Made by a program: the position numbers and the translations under genes. Below are positions 36,345-46,690 of a stretch of 64,000 nt of DNA, piece after piece; positions within the stretch are counted from its first letter, which is position 1; every line of letters starts with the position of its first letter. Source of the DNA: Methylomagnum ishizawai (GTDB taxonomy: Bacteria; Pseudomonadota; Gammaproteobacteria; Methylococcales; Methylococcaceae); NCBI RefSeq assembly GCF_019670005.1, contig NZ_AP019783.1, positions 2,878,150 through 2,942,149 of the forward strand. Reading direction: 5' to 3'. The notes beneath the pieces were generated by a model. It searched no databases and had not been told where the DNA came from. It saw only the letters and a list, made by a program, of their open reading frames with translations.

Positions 36345-36651
36345 TCCGCCCGATATCCGGCCCGGATGGCCACGCCCCAACCCCACCGCACACTGTCACC
36401 CAGATTGAGCCAAGCTTCCGCCACCCACGGCTGATCTCATTGCACCCTATCGATACCCCACCCTCTTACTTGACAGACCCATTTGTTTTTTTAGACGGGC
36501 TATACTTGAAACGACCCGCCACAATTGCCGCCCCCCTGATTTTGCAACGTATCAGTGTCGGATCAATACCGGCACATCTCCACCCAGCCGAGCGGCCATC
36601 GGCTCCGGTCACGCCATTGGAACCCATCCAACATCAAGGGGGAAACACGCC
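36345..36651 (+). promoter_or_regulatory. 307-bp upstream region of the 1042-residue membrane protein
   Basis: No gene is seen. TTGACA occurs at 36470-36475 and TATACT at 36501-36506, but their 25-bp spacing is too long for a standard sigma-70 promoter; TATACT may pair with a weaker -35. A strong ribosome binding site AAGGGGGAAA precedes the ATG at 36652. The interval grows richer in A and T towards the gene. Confidence 0.35.
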
Positions 36652-39600
36652 ATGGCCGAAGACAACCAAAACGATGGCAAATTCGGGTTTCCATTCGCCA
36701 ATTTGGGCAGCGTACTAGCGCTTGTGCTGGTAGGCACGCTATTCATCGGACAAAACCCCTATAACCAAAGCCGACCCAACGGACCCGATATTCAATCCAA
36801 TCCTTCAGAGCCATTGCATGAAGTCGAGGCCCGGCTTTGGCAAGACCCGTTCGAGGCGGCGGAGGCGCATGAGGCGCGGGACAAGGACAAGGATAAGGAT
36901 AAGGATAAGGATAAGGACGGACATGAGAACGGCGACCACCTTGGCCATGACCTAAAGGCCCTTACCCAGGAAATCCAAAATAAACTCGATGCGAGAGAAC
37001 AACCACAGGGGGAACAAAAAGTTATCGCAGTGATGTTGCCAGATGGGCACTATTTCGAGGAAGCTGAGACCCGGCGGCGCTTACGTTACGCGGTTTTGTC
37101 CGGTTTCGACGCGGCCCTGCGCTATCAATCCGACGAGCCAGAGCATATCTATTATGTTTATTTTACACCGCCTGATAACGGCAATAAATCCAAAGCTATC
37201 TATGAATGGATGACTTATAAACCGGTTGGAATAAATGAGAACCACCCGCCAGTACAAAAAAATGAGAGATACAAACCAGATTATAAATCGATTTTAGTTT
37301 TATGGCTGAATCAAAAAGACTTCAAAATTACACCATATCAAAAGTTGGTTGCTTTTTTTAAAAAAATTTCAACGCCACCCTCCCAACCAGACTCCCAACC
37401 CAAATCAATCAATCTTCATATCTCCGTACTCGGTCCATTCGACTCGGAAGACTTACAGGATTTAGTCAACGAAGTCGCGGAAAAACCGGGATCAGCGACC
37501 ACTGTCAACACACCCAATCAGGATACCAAATGCGCCGGCCTTAGCTATTCAACGCAGTCCGATCTCACTTTTTATTCGCCGAGTGCGACTGTTCAAGAAA
37601 ATGTTCTGCAAAAATCTCTAAATGAATTTCAAACGCTCTCGGATTATTTCGCGACCTGCCACATTCCTTTCCTCCGTACGACCACCACCGATAAATCCCT
37701 GGCCGAAGCAGCTAGGGACGAACTGGGACTGCGGGGCGTACACCCCAGCCCAGAAAAAGATCATGTAGTTTTGCTATCGGAATGGGACACACTTTACGCA
37801 AACCATCTTCCCGTAACCTTCGCTCAGATACTTAAAAGTACCGGGTGCCCCGACACAAAAGTCGATGCAATTTCCAACCATGACTGCGTTCATTTATTCA
37901 GATACTTACGCGGCCTGGACGGCGAAAAACATAAAGATAAAAGCGACGGCAAAGCTGATAAAAGCAAAGACAAGAAAGGCAGCGGCGCAACCAGCGCAGA
38001 GAGCCGGGAAAACATGGAGGATGCCGACGGGAACAGCCAATTCGACTATGTGCGACGGCTTGCCCAAAAAATTAAAGCCTTGGATGGGCGCTGGCGTTCG
38101 GAAGGAAACGGCTCGTTGAAAGCAGTGGGAATCCTCGGCAGCGATGTCTATGACAAACTGTTGATTCTGGAAGCCATGCATAATCTTTTCCCCGATGTGT
38201 TGTTCTTCACCAACGACATGGATGCCCGCTATCTGCATCCTAACCAGAATCAATGGGCACGGAACCTGATCGTGGTCTCTGCATTTGGATTGGAACTAGA
38301 CGCTGGCTTACAGAAGGATATACCACCGTTTCGGAGTAGTTTGCAGACGGCATATTTCTTGGCGACACAAATTGCTTTAACCACTTCCAATGTTTCCCAA
38401 CAGGAAGTTTTAAAAGCACTAGATGATAAAAAAGCAAGAATATTTGAAATTGGCAGAACTAGAGAATTTAATCTAAACGAATTCCAAGCGCAAAGCAAGC
38501 AGCCGTGCCAAGACATGCAAAGCTGCATTAACATTCACCCTACCCCTGTAGATATTAGCCCTCACATCATCAACGAGCCGATAGCATTGTTGGGTCTATT
38601 AATACTGCCAATAGTTTTTCATTTGCTATCAAGTAAAAACAGCAAGAACACGATTATATTTGCTATTTTTTATGCTGTTTTTTATATTATCATCATTTTT
38701 CTCCTACTAACCGGCAGCCATGAAGAACCTTTTGCGCTCAGCGAAGGTGTTAGCATGTGGCCCACGGAGTTATTGCGCTTTGCCGCACTTATTTTTGCTG
38801 GGTACTTCGTTTTTAATTATTACCAATCCTCAAAAGCGATAGATGAGTGGATAACAAATAATATAGACAAAGAAAATCGCTTACACATTTCACCACTAGA
38901 TAGCAAAGAAACCTGTTTCATAAAAAAACTTATAACCCGAATCGTTCCTGAACAGAAAGAGCATAACAACAAGCCAATTCACATGGAAGACCTCTTAACT
39001 AAACACTGGCTACCATGGACATCCACACGATTCTGCCGCGCATTAATATTTTCCTTGTTATCTTATATCATCTGCTATCTAATCATCCAAATCCACGAAC
39101 CCAATATCCCATACCGTGGCCAAAATATAAAAGCCATCGACCAAATACTATTGCTAGGGCTATTGGTACCAAGTTTCAGTTTATTATTGTTCCTCGTGAC
39201 CGATGCCGCGCAGGTCGCGACCCAGTTGATCGAAGCCATCTCTACCTCCGGGCGCGAAGTGCGATGGCCATCCTTCACTTGCGCGGCTTTCAGCAACGAA
39301 ATCAAAATCCACCAAGACAAGTTGCACGAATGGATCAGCGTCCGTTTTGTCGGGAAACTGACCGAGGAAATCAATACGATCATGGCCTACCCATTTTTGG
39401 TCTTGGTGCTGATGGTATTGGCCCGGTCCAGCTATTTCGACCACTGGGTTACGCCCTTGGGTTTGAAATTGGTCATTGGCGCGAGCGCTGCCTATCTACT
39501 GTATTGCGATTATCGACTCAAAAAAGCCGCAGACGCGGCCTGCAAGAATGCCCTGAAATGCTTGAACCGGCGGATCATCCAATACAAAGGCGAGAAAAAC

Positions 39601-39780
39601 GACCCCCTGGTCGGCCAGTTCGAACACCTCGTCCTCCTGATCCAGCAATACAACGAAGGCGCGTTCCGTCCTTTCACCCAAAGGCCGATCTTCCTGAGCA
39701 GCCTGCCGCTCCTGGCCGCCATGGCGGTGGACTTCACCGACAACCTGCCGTTGTTAATCAAGCTGTTCGGTTTCGGCTAA
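36652..39780 (+). CDS. Large membrane protein of unknown function with Lys-Asp repeats
   Basis: 1042 residues, no family recognised. One helix near the N-terminus (about 17-34) is followed by a KD dipeptide run (about 77-91), then a large soluble domain to about 630 with a second Lys/Asp/Ser-rich linker (about 424-447). Around 122-160 (KVIAVMLPDGHYFEEAE) and 490-560 (GILGSDVYDKLLILEAMHNL, DVLFFTNDMDARYLHP) the pattern recalls a periplasmic-binding-protein type 1 fold. Seven further helices follow (about 643, 664, 703, 793, 828, 907 and 937). DNA from about 37.1 to 39.2 kb is visibly A+T-rich compared with its neighbours, and codons use A/T ends, suggesting transfer. Monocistronic. Confidence 0.7.
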   Translation: MAEDNQNDGKFGFPFANLGSVLALVLVGTLFIGQNPYNQSRPNGPDIQSNPSEPLHEVEARLWQDPFEAAEAHEARDKDKDKDKDKDKDGHENGDHLGHDLKALTQEIQNKLDAREQPQGEQKVIAVMLPDGHYFEEAETRRRLRYAVLSGFDAALRYQSDEPEHIYYVYFTPPDNGNKSKAIYEWMTYKPVGINENHPPVQKNERYKPDYKSILVLWLNQKDFKITPYQKLVAFFKKISTPPSQPDSQPKSINLHISVLGPFDSEDLQDLVNEVAEKPGSATTVNTPNQDTKCAGLSYSTQSDLTFYSPSATVQENVLQKSLNEFQTLSDYFATCHIPFLRTTTTDKSLAEAARDELGLRGVHPSPEKDHVVLLSEWDTLYANHLPVTFAQILKSTGCPDTKVDAISNHDCVHLFRYLRGLDGEKHKDKSDGKADKSKDKKGSGATSAESRENMEDADGNSQFDYVRRLAQKIKALDGRWRSEGNGSLKAVGILGSDVYDKLLILEAMHNLFPDVLFFTNDMDARYLHPNQNQWARNLIVVSAFGLELDAGLQKDIPPFRSSLQTAYFLATQIALTTSNVSQQEVLKALDDKKARIFEIGRTREFNLNEFQAQSKQPCQDMQSCINIHPTPVDISPHIINEPIALLGLLILPIVFHLLSSKNSKNTIIFAIFYAVFYIIIIFLLLTGSHEEPFALSEGVSMWPTELLRFAALIFAGYFVFNYYQSSKAIDEWITNNIDKENRLHISPLDSKETCFIKKLITRIVPEQKEHNNKPIHMEDLLTKHWLPWTSTRFCRALIFSLLSYIICYLIIQIHEPNIPYRGQNIKAIDQILLLGLLVPSFSLLLFLVTDAAQVATQLIEAISTSGREVRWPSFTCAAFSNEIKIHQDKLHEWISVRFVGKLTEEINTIMAYPFLVLVLMVLARSSYFDHWVTPLGLKLVIGASAAYLLYCDYRLKKAADAACKNALKCLNRRIIQYKGEKNDPLVGQFEHLVLLIQQYNEGAFRPFTQRPIFLSSLPLLAAMAVDFTDNLPLLIKLFGFG

Positions 39781-39945
39781 ACGCACCATCCCAGTGCAAT
39801 TTCCGCCCATCCGGTGCGCCCCGCCCCATCTTTTACACCGCCGTCCCCATCCAGCGCGTGATTCTGCCATGTCTGGCATGTATTCTGCGTCCCGGCATTG
39901 CAGCCCCTCTACGCCCCTGGCGCGCCAACCACAAGGAGAACCCCC

Positions 39946-42900
39946 TTGGCGATACTCGTAGGCATCGAACACAGCACCCATTACCGGTACGACCGACCCA
40001 TCTCGCTTTCGCCGCATGTGATCCGCCTGCGGCCCGCGCCGCACACCCGGACCCCGGTGCATGAATACCACCTCGACATCGAGCCGCAGAACCACCGCGT
40101 CTATTGGCAGCAAGACCCGTTCGGCAATACCGTGGCCCGCGTGGTGTTCCCGGAACAAGTGACGGAACTCAAGATCGGCGTACGGCTGGTGGCGGAAATG
40201 ACCGTCATCAATCCCTTCGATTTCTTCGTCGAGCAATACGCCGAGCATTACCCCTTCCAATACGATCCGCTGTTGCGCCACGAGTTGGAGCCTTATTTCG
40301 AGGTGACGGAAAGCGGTCCCTTGTTGCTGGAATGGCTGGCCGGGGCCAAGCCCGGCGGCAAAATCCACATCAATGATTTCCTGGTCTCGCTCAACCAGCG
40401 GCTACAGCAGCACATCGGCTACACCATCCGCCTCGATCCGGGCATCCAGACCTGCGAGGAAACCCTGGGGCTGCGTACCGGCTCCTGCCGCGACACCGGC
40501 TGGCTGTTGGTGCAAATCCTCCGCCACCTGGGCCTTGCGGCCCGCTTCGTGTCGGGCTACCTCATCCAACTGACCGCCGACCAGAAGAGCCTGGACGGCC
40601 CGTCCGGCCCGGAACAGGATTTCACCGACCTGCACGCCTGGACCGAGGTCTATATCCCCGGCGCGGGCTGGATCGGGCTGGACCCCACTTCCGGCCTGTT
40701 CGCGGGCGAGGGGCATATTCCCCTGGCCTGCACGCCCGACGCGGTCAGCGCCGCGCCCGTGACCGGCTACACCGACAAGTGCGAAGTCATCGATTTCCAG
40801 TTCGCCAACATCGTCAAGCGGGTGCATGAAGACCCCCGCGTCACCAAGCCCTATACCGAGGGGCAATGGGGGGATATCCGCCGCCTGGGCCGCTTGGTCG
40901 ACGAGGAATTGCGGGAACTGGGCGTGCGCCTGACCATGGGCGGCGAACCCACCTTCGTCTCCATCGACGACATGGAAGGCGCGGAATGGAATACCGAAGC
41001 CCTGGGCGCCCATAAGCGCGAGCGGGCCGGGGTGTTGCTGAAGGCCCTGCGCGAACGCTTCGCGCCGGGGGGCCTGCTGCATTACGGCCAGGGCAAATGG
41101 TATCCGGGCGAACCGTTGCCGCGCTGGGCCTTGGGCTGCTTTTGGCGGGCGGACGGGGTGCCGTTGTGGCGCGACGCCAGCCTGATCGCCGATGAAAAGC
41201 GCGATTACGGCTTCGGCCCGACCGAGGCCCGCCGCTTCGCCGAGCGCTTGGCCGAGCGGCTGGGCGTGAACCCGGACCATCTCACGCCCGGCTTCGAGGA
41301 CTGGATTTATTACCTATGGCGGGAGGCCAACCAACCGGCCAATTACGACGCCATCGCCCTGCCCGCCTCCCCGCGTTATAGCGACGACCTGGGTTTGGCC
41401 TTGGCGCGGGGCCTGGATCGCACCGTGGGCTATGCCTTGCCGATCCTGTGGGATTGGGGCCGCAACGGCTGGCATTCCGCGCCCTGGCAATTCCCCTGCA
41501 ACGCCATGTATCTGATGCCGGGCAATTCGCCCATGGGTTTGCGCCTACCGATCAGCCGCCTGCCGTGGGCGGCGGAGGTCGAGGCGGAAACCTGGATCGA
41601 ACCCCCGCCCCCGCCGCGCCCGCCCGAGCCTTTCCATCTGGGCACGGGACTACCGCCGGAACCGCCCAAGCACCCCAAACCCTTGGCCGCCGACGCCGCG
41701 CCGGACGCCATCCGCCAGCGTTTCAAACAATGGGTCGGCGTGCCGCACACCGCCCTGTGCGTCGAACCGCGCCACGGACGGCTGCATATCTTCATGCCGC
41801 CGTTGAACCTGCCGGACCACTACGCCGCCCTGCTCACCGCCATCGAGAACACCGCCGCCGAATTCAGGATGCCGGTCATCGTCGAAGGCTACGAGCCACC
41901 CGCGACTTCCACGCTCAAATTCCTGAAGGTGACGCCCGACCCCGGCGTGATCGAGGTGAATATCCACCCGGCGGCGGATTGGGAAGCCCTGGAAGCCAAT
42001 ACCGTGGCCTTGTACGAGGAAGCCCGGCTGACCCGGCTCGGCACCGAGAAATTCATGCTCGATGGCCGCCACACCGGTACCGGCGGCGGCAACCATGTCA
42101 CCCTGGGCAGCGTGACGCCCCTCGACAGCCCGTTCCTGCGCCGTCCCGATCTGCTGCGCTCGCTGCTGACCTTCTGGCAACACCATCCTTCGTTGTCCTA
42201 TCTGTTCTCGGGCACTTTCATCGGGCCGACCTCGCAAGCGCCACGGGTGGACGAGCGCGGCTCGCACCTCCTGGACGAACTGGAAATCAGCCTGGGCGAG
42301 ATCGACAATGCGATGCCCTGGGTGGTGGACCGGGCCTTGCGCAATTTCCTGTCCGACCTCACCGGCAACACCCACCGCGCCGAGTTCTGCATCGACAAGC
42401 TACACTCGCCGGATAGCGCGTCCGGGCGGCAGGGTTTGCTGGAATTCCGCGGTTTCGAGATGCCGCCCCATGCCCAGATGAGCTTGGCGCAAATGCTATT
42501 GCTCCGGGCCATGATGGCGCATTTCTGGAAGACGCCCTATCGCCATCCCTTGATCCGCTGGGGTACCCGGCTGCACGACCGTTTCCTGTTGCCGCATTAT
42601 GTCTGGGCCGATTTCCGCTCGGCCATCGCCGATCTGAACGCGGGCGGGCACGCTTTCGACGCCGCCTGGTACGAGCCTTTCCTGGAATTCCGCTTCCCGC
42701 ATTACGGGCTGGTGCGCTACGAGGGCGTGACCCTCGAACTCCGCATGGCCCTGGAACCCTGGCTGGTGCTGGGCGAGGAAGCCGGGGCGCAACGCCAGGC
42801 GCGGGTGGTGGACTCGGCGGTGGAGCGGTTGCAAGTCAAGTGCTCGGGGCTGGATACGGAGCGCTATTGCGTCACCTGCAATGGCCGCCGCCTGCCGCTG

Positions 42901-43302
42901 CAAGCCACCGGCCCCGAAGGCGAATACGTCGCCGGTGTGCGCTACAAAGCCTGGAAAGCCGCCTTCGGCCTGCATCCCGCCATCGAAATGCACGCGCCCC
43001 TGGTGTTCGACCTGTTCGACCGCCGCCTCGGGCGCTCGGTCGGCGGCTGCGTCTACCACGTGGCCCATCCCGGCGGACGTTCCTACGACAGCTTCCCCAT
43101 CAACGCCTACGAAGCGGAATCGCGCCGCATCTCGCGGTTCTGGTCCTGGGGCCACACGGCGGGCGAGGCCGGCCCCCCCGGCTGGGCGCGGCAACTCGCC
43201 GGCCATTACGGCGCGGTGCCGGGCAGCTTCGCCCGCGAACCGCAAGCCGAAGCCCCCAACCCCGATTTCCCCTGCACCCTGGATTTGCGTAGGCCGTTAT
43301 GA
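39946..43302 (+). CDS. Transglutaminase-like/DUF2126 protein with intact catalytic triad
   Basis: 1118 residues from a TTG at 39946 preceded by AAGGAGAA; an upstream frame exists but lacks the family N-terminus. The N-terminal Bact_transglu_N segment (IEHSTHYRYDRPISLSPHVI) and transglutaminase core carry Cys181 (RTGSCRDTGWLLV), His230 (DLHAWTEVY) and Asp246 (GLDPTSG). From about 330 to the end lies the DUF2126 region (TMGGEPTFVSIDDMEG, DGRHTGTGGGNHVTLG). Such proteins may act as amide-forming or peptidase-like enzymes and often neighbour ATP-grasp and alpha-E genes; neither is here. Overlaps the next, homologous gene by ATGA. Confidence 0.87.
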   Translation: MAILVGIEHSTHYRYDRPISLSPHVIRLRPAPHTRTPVHEYHLDIEPQNHRVYWQQDPFGNTVARVVFPEQVTELKIGVRLVAEMTVINPFDFFVEQYAEHYPFQYDPLLRHELEPYFEVTESGPLLLEWLAGAKPGGKIHINDFLVSLNQRLQQHIGYTIRLDPGIQTCEETLGLRTGSCRDTGWLLVQILRHLGLAARFVSGYLIQLTADQKSLDGPSGPEQDFTDLHAWTEVYIPGAGWIGLDPTSGLFAGEGHIPLACTPDAVSAAPVTGYTDKCEVIDFQFANIVKRVHEDPRVTKPYTEGQWGDIRRLGRLVDEELRELGVRLTMGGEPTFVSIDDMEGAEWNTEALGAHKRERAGVLLKALRERFAPGGLLHYGQGKWYPGEPLPRWALGCFWRADGVPLWRDASLIADEKRDYGFGPTEARRFAERLAERLGVNPDHLTPGFEDWIYYLWREANQPANYDAIALPASPRYSDDLGLALARGLDRTVGYALPILWDWGRNGWHSAPWQFPCNAMYLMPGNSPMGLRLPISRLPWAAEVEAETWIEPPPPPRPPEPFHLGTGLPPEPPKHPKPLAADAAPDAIRQRFKQWVGVPHTALCVEPRHGRLHIFMPPLNLPDHYAALLTAIENTAAEFRMPVIVEGYEPPATSTLKFLKVTPDPGVIEVNIHPAADWEALEANTVALYEEARLTRLGTEKFMLDGRHTGTGGGNHVTLGSVTPLDSPFLRRPDLLRSLLTFWQHHPSLSYLFSGTFIGPTSQAPRVDERGSHLLDELEISLGEIDNAMPWVVDRALRNFLSDLTGNTHRAEFCIDKLHSPDSASGRQGLLEFRGFEMPPHAQMSLAQMLLLRAMMAHFWKTPYRHPLIRWGTRLHDRFLLPHYVWADFRSAIADLNAGGHAFDAAWYEPFLEFRFPHYGLVRYEGVTLELRMALEPWLVLGEEAGAQRQARVVDSAVERLQVKCSGLDTERYCVTCNGRRLPLQATGPEGEYVAGVRYKAWKAAFGLHPAIEMHAPLVFDLFDRRLGRSVGGCVYHVAHPGGRSYDSFPINAYEAESRRISRFWSWGHTAGEAGPPGWARQLAGHYGAVPGSFAREPQAEAPNPDFPCTLDLRRPL

Positions 43303-46300
43303 CTACCCGCATCGCCCTGACCCACACCCTGGCGCAACGCTTCGAGCGCCGCGTCCTCCTGCCCACCCATTGGCTAAGGCTGCGCCCGGCCCCGCATACC
43401 AAAGCGCCGATCACCGCCTATTCGCTGAAGATCGACACCGACCCACATTTCATCAACTGGGTGCGCGACCCCTTCGAGAACCATCTGGCCCGGCTGGACC
43501 TGCCGGAACCGGTGTTCGGACTCAAGATCACCCTGGACCTGATCGCCGACCTCAAACCGCTCAATCCCTTCGATTTCCTGGTGGAAGCGGCCTATTCGCA
43601 ATTCCCGTTCGAGTATCCCGAACAATTGCGAAAAGAGCTGACGCCTTATCTCCACCTGCCGGAACCGGGGATGTTGCTGGCCGATTGGCTGGGGGCGCTC
43701 ACGGTCGAACCGGGCTATATCCTCGAAGCCCTGGGCAAAATCACCACCGCCGTGCATCGCCATCTGGCGATAGCGGGCCATGCCAGCCCCGGCGCGGTGG
43801 ATTTGGAAACCGTGCTGGCCAAGGCCAAGGGTTCGCCTTGGGAAGCCGCTTGGCTGTTGGTCCTGAGCTTCCGGCATCTGGGGCTGGCGGCGCGGTTCAC
43901 CTCGGGCTACCGGGTGTTGTTGGCCCAGGAGCCGGTGGCCGTACACGCCTGGGGGCAGGACGCCCCCGCCACCACCAGCCGCTGGCTGGATAGCGCCGGG
44001 CTCCATGCCTGGTGCGAAGTGTTCCTGCCCGGCGCGGGTTGGGTCGGACTCGATCCCGCCGCCGGGCTTTTCATCCACGAGGGCTACCTCCCGCTGGCGT
44101 CCACGCCCGATCCCTTGCGGGCCTTGCCCTGGTGCGCCGACGAAGCCGAATGGCTCGCAAGCGCCGGGGCCGAAAGCGCGGGACTCTCGGGCGAAATCCG
44201 GGTCCGCCGCCTAGCGCCGGAAGCCGACCCCGCCCCCTACAGCGCCGCGCAATGGGCCGACCTCCGCGCCGTGGCCCGGCAGGTGGACGCGCGATTGGCG
44301 GAGGACGGTATCGGCCTCGCCATGGGTCCGAGCCTGTGTTTCACCAAGACCGATTGCTACGCGCCGGATTGGTCGATCCTGGCGATGGGTCCGTCCAAAC
44401 GCGCCGCCGCCGAGGATTTGGCCCTGCGCCTGGGGCGCAAGCTCAACACGGGTCCGGTGTTCCATGAAAGCCAGGGCGAATGGTTCGGCGGGGAAAACCT
44501 ACCGCGTTGGCGCTTGAGTTGCTTCTACCGCGCCGACGGCCATCCGGTTTGGCGCAATCCGGCCCTCCTGGTCGGCGCGGCCTCGCCGGAAAGCGGGGTG
44601 GAAGCCCCCGATGCCGAGTATTTCGCCCACACCCTGGCGAAAAAGCTGGGCGTGGCGCAGGAATACTTGAAGCCGGCCTACGAGGACCAGTTGCACGAAC
44701 TCTGGCAGAACCGCGCCCACCTGGATTTCGAACCGCCGACCGCGGCCCTGCGCGACCCGCTGCAACGGCGGGCGCTGGCGGCCAAGCTGTCGCAGACCCG
44801 GCGCGAGCCGGTGGGCTATGTGCTGCCCTTGCGCTGGGACCCGGTGGCGGAACGCTGGACCAGCGGCACCTGGGAATTCCGCCGGGGCGCTTTGTATCTC
44901 GCACCGGGCGATTCGCCGCTGGGCTATCGCCTGCCCTTGGATAGCCTCCCCGTCGGCGAGGACCATATCGCGGGGCACGACCCGGAGCGCTGCCATTTCG
45001 AGGAGCGTCCCCTGTTGCCCGAAGTCTACGGCGAGCTCAGCGCCCGGCTGACCACCTATATCGCCGTGCCGCCACCCCCGGAACAGGCCGACCCCGAGCG
45101 CATCGACAGCCGCGCACCGCGCACCGCGCTGTGCGTGCAGGTCCGCGAAGGCCGTTTGTCGGTGTTCCTGCCGCCCTTGACCCACCTCGAACATTGGCTG
45201 GATTTGATCCACGCCATCGAGGCCGCCGCCTTCGGCACCGGCATCCCGGTGCGGCTGGAAGGCTACGAGCCGCCGGAGGATTTCCGTCTGCGCCGCCTGG
45301 TGCTGGAACCCGAGGCCGGGGTGCTGCGGGTGGCGCTGCCCGTGGCCGATTCGCTGGAGGAAACCCGTGGCCTGTTGGACCTGGCCTACCGCGAAGCCGC
45401 CGCCCTGGGACTCTACGCCGGCCGCCACGACGCCAACGGTCGCCCACAAGCCCCCGGCGGCCATGCCGAAATCACCCTGGGTGGAACCCGGCCACCCGCC
45501 AGCCCGTTCCTGTTGCGGCCGCAATTGCTGCATTCGCTGGTGGCGTATTGGCAGCGGCATCCCAGCCTGTCCTATTTGTTCGCGGGAAGGCTGATCGGAC
45601 CTTCGGGCACGGCCCCGCGCCCGGACGAGGGCCGCGACGACGCGCTGTACGAACTCGATATCGCCTTGTCGCGGATGCCGCTGGACGACAGCCCCGGTCC
45701 CTGGATTCCCGACCGGGTGTTGCGGCATTTGCTGGCGGACCCTGCGGGCGAGATGAAGCGGGCGGAAATCCGGGTGGACCAGCTTTACAGCCCCGACCGC
45801 AGCAGCCACCGGCTGGGGCGCATCGCGATCCGCAGTTTCGAGACCGCGCCCGACGCCGCGCTGGCCACGGCGCAGACGCTGTTGCTCGCCGCCTTGTTGG
45901 CGCATCTGGCCCGGCATCCCGCCGATCCGCGGTTGGAGGATTGGGGGCCGCAATTGCAGGACCGGTTCATGCTGCCCGCCGTGCTGTGGGAGGATTTGCG
46001 CGAGGTGATCCGCGATATCGGGCGGGGCGGGATTCCGCTCCAGGCCGAATGGTTCGCGCCCTTCCTGGAGCGGCGTTTCCCGGCGCTGGGCCGGACCCGC
46101 TTCGACAACCTCACCCTGGATTTGCGGATGGCGCACGAGCCTTGGCCCTTGCTGTCGGAGGAAGTCACCGCCGGGGGCGTATCGCGCTTCGTGGATTCGG
46201 CCAACCAGCGGGTGCAAATCGAGATCGAGGGCTTCACGCCGGCGCTGCATGTGTTGGTGTGCAACGGCCAGCGCGTGCCTTTGCAAGCGACCCGCGAGCG

Positions 46301-46673
46301 GGGCCGGTTCGTGGCCGGGGTGCGCTACAAGGCGTGGAATCCGCCGTCGAGCCTGCATCCGACCGTGCCGCCGGTGGCCGCGCTGGTGTTCGATTTGCTC
46401 GATGCCCGTACCGGGGAAGTGATTTGCGGCTGTACCTATGTGCCGGCCCGGCCCGATATTGCCGGGGCGGTCGCCGTGCCGCCGGTGCCGCCCGAAGCCG
46501 AGCCGGGCGGCGGGAGCGCGCCTTACCGGCGGCGGCCGCAGGAAGTGGCGCAACCACCTTCGACTCCGGGCGGGCGCTTCCTCGATTTCGGCTCGGGGAC
46601 GCGGTATTTGGCGGTGCCACCGGAGCGGTTCCATCCCCGGTTTCCGTACTTATTGGATTTGGTGCGGGGATAG
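43299..46673 (+). CDS. Transglutaminase-like/DUF2126 paralogue lacking the catalytic Cys
   Basis: 1124 residues, translationally coupled to the preceding paralogue. It aligns along its whole length (for example RLRPAPHTKAPITAYSLKID and HLGLAARFTSGYR), but the nucleophile motif GSCRDTGW has become GSPWEAAW (Pro180), while His236 (GLHAWCEVF) and Asp252 (GLDPAAG) remain. The DUF2126 part keeps the GGHAEITLGG and HPSLSYLFAG segments. It is probably a catalytically dead partner or regulator of the first protein, perhaps in a heteromeric complex. A strong terminator follows 17 bp after the stop. Confidence 0.85.
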   Translation: MTTRIALTHTLAQRFERRVLLPTHWLRLRPAPHTKAPITAYSLKIDTDPHFINWVRDPFENHLARLDLPEPVFGLKITLDLIADLKPLNPFDFLVEAAYSQFPFEYPEQLRKELTPYLHLPEPGMLLADWLGALTVEPGYILEALGKITTAVHRHLAIAGHASPGAVDLETVLAKAKGSPWEAAWLLVLSFRHLGLAARFTSGYRVLLAQEPVAVHAWGQDAPATTSRWLDSAGLHAWCEVFLPGAGWVGLDPAAGLFIHEGYLPLASTPDPLRALPWCADEAEWLASAGAESAGLSGEIRVRRLAPEADPAPYSAAQWADLRAVARQVDARLAEDGIGLAMGPSLCFTKTDCYAPDWSILAMGPSKRAAAEDLALRLGRKLNTGPVFHESQGEWFGGENLPRWRLSCFYRADGHPVWRNPALLVGAASPESGVEAPDAEYFAHTLAKKLGVAQEYLKPAYEDQLHELWQNRAHLDFEPPTAALRDPLQRRALAAKLSQTRREPVGYVLPLRWDPVAERWTSGTWEFRRGALYLAPGDSPLGYRLPLDSLPVGEDHIAGHDPERCHFEERPLLPEVYGELSARLTTYIAVPPPPEQADPERIDSRAPRTALCVQVREGRLSVFLPPLTHLEHWLDLIHAIEAAAFGTGIPVRLEGYEPPEDFRLRRLVLEPEAGVLRVALPVADSLEETRGLLDLAYREAAALGLYAGRHDANGRPQAPGGHAEITLGGTRPPASPFLLRPQLLHSLVAYWQRHPSLSYLFAGRLIGPSGTAPRPDEGRDDALYELDIALSRMPLDDSPGPWIPDRVLRHLLADPAGEMKRAEIRVDQLYSPDRSSHRLGRIAIRSFETAPDAALATAQTLLLAALLAHLARHPADPRLEDWGPQLQDRFMLPAVLWEDLREVIRDIGRGGIPLQAEWFAPFLERRFPALGRTRFDNLTLDLRMAHEPWPLLSEEVTAGGVSRFVDSANQRVQIEIEGFTPALHVLVCNGQRVPLQATRERGRFVAGVRYKAWNPPSSLHPTVPPVAALVFDLLDARTGEVICGCTYVPARPDIAGAVAVPPVPPEAEPGGGSAPYRRRPQEVAQPPSTPGGRFLDFGSGTRYLAVPPERFHPRFPYLLDLVRG

Positions 46674-46690
46674 GGCGGATTGGTTACAAC

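Noticed and set aside
36470-36506. TTGACA and TATACT as a sigma-70 promoter
   Set aside because: The spacing is 25 bp instead of about 17, so they cannot form one standard promoter; kept only as a weak note.
44499-46634. 711-codon minus-strand open frame opposite the second DUF2126 gene
   Set aside because: Composition is typical of an antisense shadow (Arg, Gln, His), and the sense strand is conserved along its whole length with its paralogue.
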